A stretch of DNA of 11,316 bases from an uncultured Flammeovirgaceae bacterium (GTDB taxonomy: Bacteria > Bacteroidota > Bacteroidia > Cytophagales > Cyclobacteriaceae), in NCBI GenBank assembly GCA_937138955.1, contig CAKZPJ010000717.1:1-11316 (forward strand), given 5' to 3'. Positions 7,051-11,316 of the stretch are shown one piece after another. The notes beneath the pieces were generated by a model. That model was not told the origin of the DNA. It did not search any database and was given only the letters and a program-made list of their open reading frames with translations. The stretch's first letter is position 1; each line of letters begins with the position of its first letter. A program made the position numbers and the translations under genes.

Positions 7051-8091
7051 TTATAGCTCGGCTTTCTCTTTCGCCTCGGTCATCACTTCTTCCAGTGTAA
7101 CGGATTGCCCGTCCCGCTGCTTGCTCACATCGGCAGCCGTCATAAAGGCAAATATCTCTAGGGTTTCTTCGGCACTTACTGGAGGCTGGCCGGTTTTGAA
7201 AAAGTTGACAATTTCTACCAAAAGCGGGCGGTAGCCATCGTAGGGGCCGATGGGGGCGATTCCAGTTTCACCAAAGGCCGTACCGCCGTACCCCAGTTCG
7301 CCACTCCGCATTCCTCGGAAGGTGCCAATACGCCCGTCGTTCCAGTTGCCAGTTACTACGTCAACATTATCGTTATGCTGGCGAGAAACACTTTGGCAGC
7401 CAGTACCCATGACGGTACACAAGGTTTCTACTCCGTGGATACCGTACCAGTACAAATCGGGATGGGTAGATTCTAAATAAGCCGGACTGTAAGCATCGGC
7501 CCCGAGAACATTTCCGATGCTTCCTTTCACTACATCTTGCACCGAACCAGTGTAGCGAAGTGAAGATGAGGAGAACATCGGTACCCCGTATTTTTCAGAT
7601 GCATTAAAGAGGGCTATAGCATCCGGTAGCGAGGCGGATATAGGTTTGTCAATAAATACCGGCTTTCCGGCTTCAAATACGGGTAGGGCTTGCTCCAGAT
7701 GCCGTCGTCCGTCGTTGGTTTCTAGTAATACGAAGTCTACTTCATCTAATAAAGCATCAATAGAATCTACGATTTTCACGCCCAGCTCTTGGATTTCTTC
7801 GGTGTATCCGGGTATTCGCTCTACACTGGACTCGATGTCTTTACTACCGTGGGGGTAAGCCGCTACTACCGGACAGCCTGCTACATCGGCTTCGGCATTA
7901 GCATCGTTTAGCACTTTGGTAAAGGCTACGCTGTGGGAAGTGTCTAACCCGATAATCCCAACTTTTCCGGCTATCGCTTGATTTGTTAGTGAAGTAAAGA
8001 TTGAAGGAGCTGCCCTGAAAGATCCACTAGATAATGCTGCTCCCGACAGCGAAGCAGATTTGATAAAATTACGTCTATTGAGTGATTTCAT
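7051..8091 (-). CDS. Gfo/Idh/MocA-family oxidoreductase with Tat signal
   Basis: This 346-residue NAD(P)-binding dehydrogenase-like protein is exported by the twin-arginine route: NRRNFIKSASLSGAALSSG (5-23) has the RRxFIK motif followed by a weakly hydrophobic stretch. The Rossmann fold begins at 43 with KVGIIGLDTSH (43-53), where the glycine loop is shortened compared with GxGxxG. The family motif appears as FIDKP (146-150), with Lys149, and YWYGIHGVETL (214-224) supplies the active-site His219. Some Gfo/Idh/MocA members are oxidoreductases on sugars; the related GH109 enzymes use NAD for glycoside hydrolysis, so an exported sugar-processing step before uptake is possible but unproven. It is the first gene of the operon, 9 bp before the symporter, so its expression is tied to uptake and NagB/NagA. 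The ATG at 8091 is the only start that keeps the twin-arginine motif near the N-terminus. Confidence 0.88.
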   Translation of the reverse strand: MKSLNRRNFIKSASLSGAALSSGSFRAAPSIFTSLTNQAIAGKVGIIGLDTSHSVAFTKVLNDANAEADVAGCPVVAAYPHGSKDIESSVERIPGYTEEIQELGVKIVDSIDALLDEVDFVLLETNDGRRHLEQALPVFEAGKPVFIDKPISASLPDAIALFNASEKYGVPMFSSSSLRYTGSVQDVVKGSIGNVLGADAYSPAYLESTHPDLYWYGIHGVETLCTVMGTGCQSVSRQHNDNVDVVTGNWNDGRIGTFRGMRSGELGYGGTAFGETGIAPIGPYDGYRPLLVEIVNFFKTGQPPVSAEETLEIFAFMTAADVSKQRDGQSVTLEEVMTEAKEKAEL

Positions 8092-8188
8092 AGTTAGGTA
8101 TTTCTAGATATAAGCAGTAGGGCGGAATTAAACTGATGAATGGTGATTTAATTGAATGAGGAACATTATTGCTGGAAATCTCCCTAAC

Positions 8189-8218
8189 CCGTTCCACGGC
8201 GGCCACCTTTACGAAAGG
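8189..8218. repeat. Compact double-hairpin intergenic element
   Basis: Two adjacent small dyads lie in the 249-bp spacer between the two oxidoreductase genes: CCGT-TCC-ACGG (8189-8199) and CCTTT-ACG-AAAGG (8206-8218), with flanking TCCCT (8181-8185) and GGGGG (8217-8221) that can partly pair. The G/C-rich block stands out against A/T-rich flanks, and its minus-strand conceptual reading (IPPFVK...) resembles pieces often produced by interspersed palindromic repeats in Bacteroidota. It could be a dispersed repeat or a processing site. No second copy exists in this window. The rest of 8092-8340 shows no gene and no clear promoter. Confidence 0.35.
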
Positions 8219-8340
8219 GGGAATGTATAAAGGTATCTTTATCTTAGTGTTTAATGGCATATTATCTTATGGATAAAAAGTGACACCCTACCCGGCAAAA
8301 GCAATTTGATTCCTTACCCTAAGTTTACTTATCAGAACAT

Positions 8341-9663
8341 CTACACACTGGGTTCCCAACCAGGTTCGTACTCTCGTCCCCAGAGTTTCATAGCTTCGGA
8401 GTCGTTTAAAATCTTTCCATTGCTAGGGTCACAGCTTAGCGTGCGCTTAGTACGATGAGCGATATTTCCCAGTTGACACAGTAGCACACTCTTGTTTCCA
8501 TCTTCAATCTCGGAGTGCAGTTCCGCTCCGTCGCGAATGCCCTGGTAGAAGTTAGTTAAATGATCTACATCCAGGTCAAAGCCGGGACCGGTGGTATCCA
8601 GTGCTTGAGCCGATTCGTAAGTGACTCGCTTTAGCTCCTTGCCCTTATTATCAAAAGTAGCGTAGCCATTACCGAGAATTACCAAGCTTCCTTCCTCTCC
8701 GTGAAATGAGGCACTGGCTGACATCCCTTCAATATGTTGTCCGTTGCAACTTCGACCTTCCCAAGCGATGGTTTTATTATCGCTAAAATCGAAAGTGGTG
8801 ATTTGAGTATCGGGGGTTTCCCAGTCATCATCGTAGGCGTAGCGCCCACCGCTAGAATTCACTTGTGTAGGATAATCTACTTCTAATCCCCAACGACAGA
8901 GATCAATAAAGTGAGTGCCGTTGTTAAGAATTTCCCCGGTACCCCAGTGCCAAAACCAGTGCCAATTGTAGTGAATAAGATTATCCTGGTACGGGCGACG
9001 CGGAGCCGGCCCCTGCCACAAATCAAAATCTAAACCCTCCGGTACCGGAGCGGGCTTCCCTTTACCGATTGACTCGCGAGTATTAGCGTACCAAGCCCGA
9101 GCATAGTAGGGGCGACCGATAGCTCCGTCTTTCACTGCCTGAATACCTTCCACTACCAAAGGCCACGACCGTCGTTGATTACCCATCTGTACCACTTTAC
9201 CGTAGCGTTTAGCGGCTTCAACCAGTATTTCACCCTCTTGAGGATTATGGCTACAGGGGTTTTCTACGTAAACGTGCTTACCAGCTTGCAGAGCCATGAT
9301 GGCAGCGGGAGCGTGCCAATGGTCGGGAGCGGCAATCACTAGCGCATCCACTGCAGGATCGTCTAGTGCTTGGCGGAAGTCTTTGATACCTTTAGGAGCG
9401 TTCTTCTGTCCGGCGGTAGTAGTGGCTTCAACTCCTTTCGTCATTGCGGCATCGTCTACATCACAGATATAGGCAATTTCGGCCTGGGGTAAGTTGGCGA
9501 ATCCGCGAGCGAGAGCAGCGCCTCGGCTGTTGGTGCCCATAATGGCGACCACGATTTTTTCATTAGGTGACCCTTTTCTAAAAATATTGAAGGGTTGAGG
9601 GGTAAACAAAGTAGCCCCGGCAGAGGTGGCGGTAGCTTGTTTGATAAAATCTCTTCGGCGCAT
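8341..9663 (-). CDS. Gfo/Idh/MocA-family oxidoreductase with Tat signal, EKP lysine replaced
   Basis: This 440-residue Rossmann-fold protein carries a Tat signal MRRRDFIKQATATSAGATLF (1-20). The frame extends 7 codons further to a TTG at 9684, but the ATG at 9663 directly precedes the twin arginines and is preferred. Nucleotide binding is IVVAIMGTNSRG (37-48). APDHWHAPAAIMALQAGKHVY (112-132) is typical of this subfamily, as are MGNQRRSWP (160-168), LWQGPAPRRPY (215-225) and NNGTHFIDLCRWGL (247-260), with active-site His251. The usual EKP motif reads VENPCSHN: Glu134-Asn135-Pro136, codon AAC, so the conserved lysine that supports hydride transfer in dehydrogenases is gone. This could mean altered chemistry or a subfamily variant. 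It probably acts on a sugar or cyclitol in the periplasm with bound cofactor. It is monocistronic within the window, divergent from the lactone oxidase gene and separated by 249 bp from the NagA/NagB operon. Confidence 0.9.
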   Translation of the reverse strand: MRRRDFIKQATATSAGATLFTPQPFNIFRKGSPNEKIVVAIMGTNSRGAALARGFANLPQAEIAYICDVDDAAMTKGVEATTTAGQKNAPKGIKDFRQALDDPAVDALVIAAPDHWHAPAAIMALQAGKHVYVENPCSHNPQEGEILVEAAKRYGKVVQMGNQRRSWPLVVEGIQAVKDGAIGRPYYARAWYANTRESIGKGKPAPVPEGLDFDLWQGPAPRRPYQDNLIHYNWHWFWHWGTGEILNNGTHFIDLCRWGLEVDYPTQVNSSGGRYAYDDDWETPDTQITTFDFSDNKTIAWEGRSCNGQHIEGMSASASFHGEEGSLVILGNGYATFDNKGKELKRVTYESAQALDTTGPGFDLDVDHLTNFYQGIRDGAELHSEIEDGNKSVLLCQLGNIAHRTKRTLSCDPSNGKILNDSEAMKLWGREYEPGWEPSV

Positions 9664-9706
9664 GATTAGTAGGTTGTTATGCAATTACTCGTATGAACTT
9701 AAAAAA

Positions 9707-9720
9707 ATTTTGGACAAAAT
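9707..9720. promoter_or_regulatory. Operator-like dyad upstream of the second oxidoreductase gene
   Basis: ATTTTG-GA-CAAAAT is a perfect 14-bp dyad with a 2-bp centre, 43 bp upstream of the ATG at 9663. The 2-bp centre is too short for a good RNA hairpin, so a protein-binding operator is the more likely reading. A/T-rich sequence produces such dyads by chance fairly easily, hence low confidence. Confidence 0.25.
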
Positions 9721-9820
9721 AGTGAGTTTAGCTGGTTTAATCCCTTACTATTTGATAGAAGGATTTGACTACTTGATACGAAACCTATTTTCTATTCGCA
9801 AATTTTCCGATAAATTAAGG

Positions 9821-9845
9821 TGACAGCCTCAATGTCAACTGTGAC
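9821..9845. promoter_or_regulatory. Cluster of TGACA half-sites in the divergent spacer
   Basis: TGACA (9821-9825) and TGTCA (9833-9837) form an inverted pair with a 7-bp centre, and a further TGAC (9842-9845) forms a second inverted pair with the GTCA of the middle site (4-bp centre). Such nested half-sites could bind a dimeric regulator. They sit 67-91 bp upstream of the lactone oxidase ATG. Pattern only. Confidence 0.2.
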
Positions 9846-9854
9846 TAATTGCTA

Positions 9855-9874
9855 ACAGCAGTCGTATCTGCTGT
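9855..9874 (+). promoter_or_regulatory. Perfect 7-bp-arm inverted repeat in the lactone oxidase leader
   Basis: ACAGCAG (9855-9861) and CTGCTGT (9868-9874) are exact inverted repeats around the 6-nt centre TCGTAT, ending 37 nt before the ATG at 9912. It is not followed by a T-tract, so it is not an intrinsic terminator. It could be an operator for a dimeric regulator or a hairpin in the mRNA leader. It is the strongest dyad in the 248-bp divergent spacer, and its presence argues that the stretch 9849-9911, open in frame from a TTG, is untranslated. Confidence 0.4.
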
Positions 9875-9911
9875 ATCAACTTTACTATACATCTATCAAC
9901 CTTCGCCTACT

Positions 9912-11309
9912 ATGAAAACCCGTACTCGAGTCACTTGGAGCAATGTCATTAGCAAACATGAGGTAGAGCCTTTCAAGTACCTAATTCCCGAAAGCTTGAG
10001 AGATATTGCAGCAGCAGTACAAGATGCCGAAGACTGTAACCATCGCATTAGAGCCGTCGGCTCCGGGCATTCCTATTCGGATGTTGCTATTACCGATGGT
10101 CACTTGGTGGACATGTCGCGTCTGAACCGTCAATTAAATCTAGATAAAAGTAAGTTGCTACCTAAGCATCAAGAGAAATACCTGGTAGAAGTTGAGGCGG
10201 GCATCACGGTACAAACATTAAATCGCCAGCTTGATCGCCAGAAGTTGGCTCTTATTAATATGGGGGCAATTGATGAGCAGACTATTTCGGGGGCGATTGC
10301 TACTGGCACCCATGGTTCAGGTCGTAATGAACCCGCTATGTCGGGAATGGTTCGTTCATTGGTGATAGTTGCCGCGGAAGGAAAAATATATCGTATCGAA
10401 CCCAGTGAAGGATTTACCGACCCTGCCCAGCATACTGACGCTGCTGTTGAGTTGATTCAAGATGACGATACGTTTTACAGTATAGTCGTTAGCTTGGGTT
10501 GCACCGGTATTGTTTATTCCTACATTATAGAGGTGCGTCCGCGCTACTGGCTTTATGAAAATCGTCGGCCCGAAAAGTGGTCGGAGGTACGCCAGAAACT
10601 AGCCGACGGTTCCATGTTCAATGATTATCCGATTACGATCAATGGGCAGTCAGTGAAGTACCCGGTTCGAAGCTTGTTTATCGTGGTCAATCCTTATGAG
10701 AAAGACGGCGATCATACCTGTATGGTAGCCCGTACTTTTGAGGTAGAGAAATTCCACTTTCGCACGTTGCGAGATCGTACTCGGAATATATTAGCTACCG
10801 TAGTAAGCAATATTCCTCTGGCGTATCGTATATCTCTTTTTGTAGTGAATAATCTTCCTAAGATTGTTCCTTCTGCCTTGGAGCGTTCGGTAACCGCTCT
10901 AAAGGATGCGACTTACGTGAACAAATCGCACAAGGTTCTATTCCAGGGGTTTGAGTACGTGGCTAGCCAGGGGCACGGAGCTGAATTTGCTTACAATCGG
11001 CACGAAACCAGATACTTAGAGGTGATGGATAAAATTTTCTCCAAAGTGAAGCAGCTTTCGGGAAAGTACAAGCTTTATCCCAGCTCAGCCCCCACTTTAC
11101 GTTTCGTGAAAGCTTCACCTATGTATCTAACTCCTGAGTACAATACCGATGTATGCTATATTGGGAACCCGGTACTGGTACGACAAAAGGGAGCCGCGCT
11201 GATTCTGAATGAATATCAGGATATTCATCTGGACGCGGGGGGTAAACCTCACTGGGGTAAAATTACCAATCGGCTGGAGGGCCGTACCGAACTCATCCGG
11301 CAGTGGTAA
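9912..11309 (+). CDS. FAD-linked sugar-1,4-lactone oxidase (D-arabinono-/L-gulonolactone oxidase family), apparently cut short
   Basis: This is a PCMH-type flavoprotein oxidase of aldonolactones or polyols, using O2 or another acceptor. The FAD domain contains IRAVGSGHSYSDVAI (46-60), where His53 is the candidate covalent FAD attachment residue, VEVEAGITVQTLNRQL (92-107), and NMGAIDEQTISGAIATGTHGSG (116-137), the typical FAD pyrophosphate region. The ALO substrate domain follows (about 205-450) and reaches the family end motif GGKPHWGK (443-450). The open frame could begin at a TTG at 9849, but the ATG at 9912 is preferred because the upstream bases hold a dyad and the family begins near here. 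The protein ends at 465 residues with LIRQW then TAA, and the next in-frame codons are CCG AAA (Pro-Lys). Relatives read Tyr-Pro-Lys/Arg here and continue some 30 residues with the conserved NxxGxF/DPxGxF end. A Tyr codon turned stop is therefore likely; it may be a pseudogene, a tolerated truncation or a sequence error. Residues 1-465 appear intact. Confidence 0.85.
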   Translation: MKTRTRVTWSNVISKHEVEPFKYLIPESLRDIAAAVQDAEDCNHRIRAVGSGHSYSDVAITDGHLVDMSRLNRQLNLDKSKLLPKHQEKYLVEVEAGITVQTLNRQLDRQKLALINMGAIDEQTISGAIATGTHGSGRNEPAMSGMVRSLVIVAAEGKIYRIEPSEGFTDPAQHTDAAVELIQDDDTFYSIVVSLGCTGIVYSYIIEVRPRYWLYENRRPEKWSEVRQKLADGSMFNDYPITINGQSVKYPVRSLFIVVNPYEKDGDHTCMVARTFEVEKFHFRTLRDRTRNILATVVSNIPLAYRISLFVVNNLPKIVPSALERSVTALKDATYVNKSHKVLFQGFEYVASQGHGAEFAYNRHETRYLEVMDKIFSKVKQLSGKYKLYPSSAPTLRFVKASPMYLTPEYNTDVCYIGNPVLVRQKGAALILNEYQDIHLDAGGKPHWGKITNRLEGRTELIRQW

Positions 11310-11316
11310 CCGAAAT

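Noticed and set aside
8075..8260. 61-codon minus-strand frame before the first oxidoreductase
   Set aside because: It overlaps the start of a clear gene and its sequence comes from the hairpin element; no family features.
8262..8276. TTATC-TTATG-GATAA hairpin after the second oxidoreductase as a terminator
   Set aside because: The stem is weak and A/T-rich and the T-run is on the wrong side for the minus-strand transcript.
9664..9684. Seven-codon N-terminal extension of the second oxidoreductase from a TTG
   Set aside because: The ATG at 9663 starts directly before the Tat twin-arginine motif, as usual in this family.
9626..9823. 65-codon plus-strand frame in the divergent spacer
   Set aside because: It overlaps the oxidoreductase Tat signal on the other strand and has no recognisable features.
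9849..9911. N-terminal extension of the lactone oxidase from a TTG, giving an apparent hydrophobic leader
   Set aside because: It runs through a perfect inverted repeat and the family starts near the ATG at 9912, so the apparent signal-like stretch is probably untranslated.

Overview
The window looks like a chromosomal segment of a Bacteroidota bacterium, probably a Cytophagales-type marine or soil heterotroph. Base composition is moderate. Start codons follow A/T-rich leaders without Shine-Dalgarno sequences. One spacer carries a Bacteroidota-type TTTG-N19-(T/A)AnnTTTG promoter. The protein families (DUF4241, Tat-exported Gfo/Idh/MocA oxidoreductases, exported nucleoside hydrolase-like proteins, SSS transporters) fit that phylum. 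The assignment is inferred from style, not from a marker gene.

Left part (1-3602, + strand): a small helical protein resembling the N-terminus of Bacteroidota anti-sigma factors is followed immediately by endonuclease III (nth). A perfect hairpin with a T7 tail lies exactly on the junction, overlapping the first gene's stop codon and ending at the nth ATG. Then come a secreted nucleoside hydrolase-like protein, a DUF4241-type acidic protein, and an AraC-family regulator 2 bp behind it.

Middle part (3681-8091, - strand): a tight four-gene operon, read right to left, encodes a Tat-signal Gfo/Idh/MocA oxidoreductase, a sodium:solute symporter, a NagB-type glucosamine-6-phosphate deaminase and a NagA-type N-acetylglucosamine-6-phosphate deacetylase. 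Gaps are 9 bp, 5 bp and a 4-bp overlap. The pair NagA+NagB would turn GlcNAc-6-P into fructose-6-P, acetate and ammonia. The symporter does not phosphorylate its cargo, so a sugar kinase (or a MurNAc-type etherase route) must lie elsewhere. The AraC gene converges on this operon from the other side and is a plausible but unproven regulator.

Right part (8092-11316): a 249-bp spacer holds a small multi-hairpin element, then a second Tat-signal Gfo/Idh/MocA oxidoreductase on the - strand in which the family lysine (EKP) is replaced (ENP). A 248-bp divergent spacer with several dyad symmetries separates it from a + strand FAD-linked sugar-1,4-lactone oxidase-type gene. That gene stops at a TAA lying where the family normally has the Tyr of a Tyr-Pro motif, and the following codons read Pro-Lys in frame, so it looks interrupted by a nonsense codon.

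No tRNA, rRNA, CRISPR array, transposase or phage gene was seen. I found no clear case for a wholly new multi-gene system. The most unusual signals are the hairpin/T-tract at the nth start and the apparent in-frame nonsense codon at the right edge.
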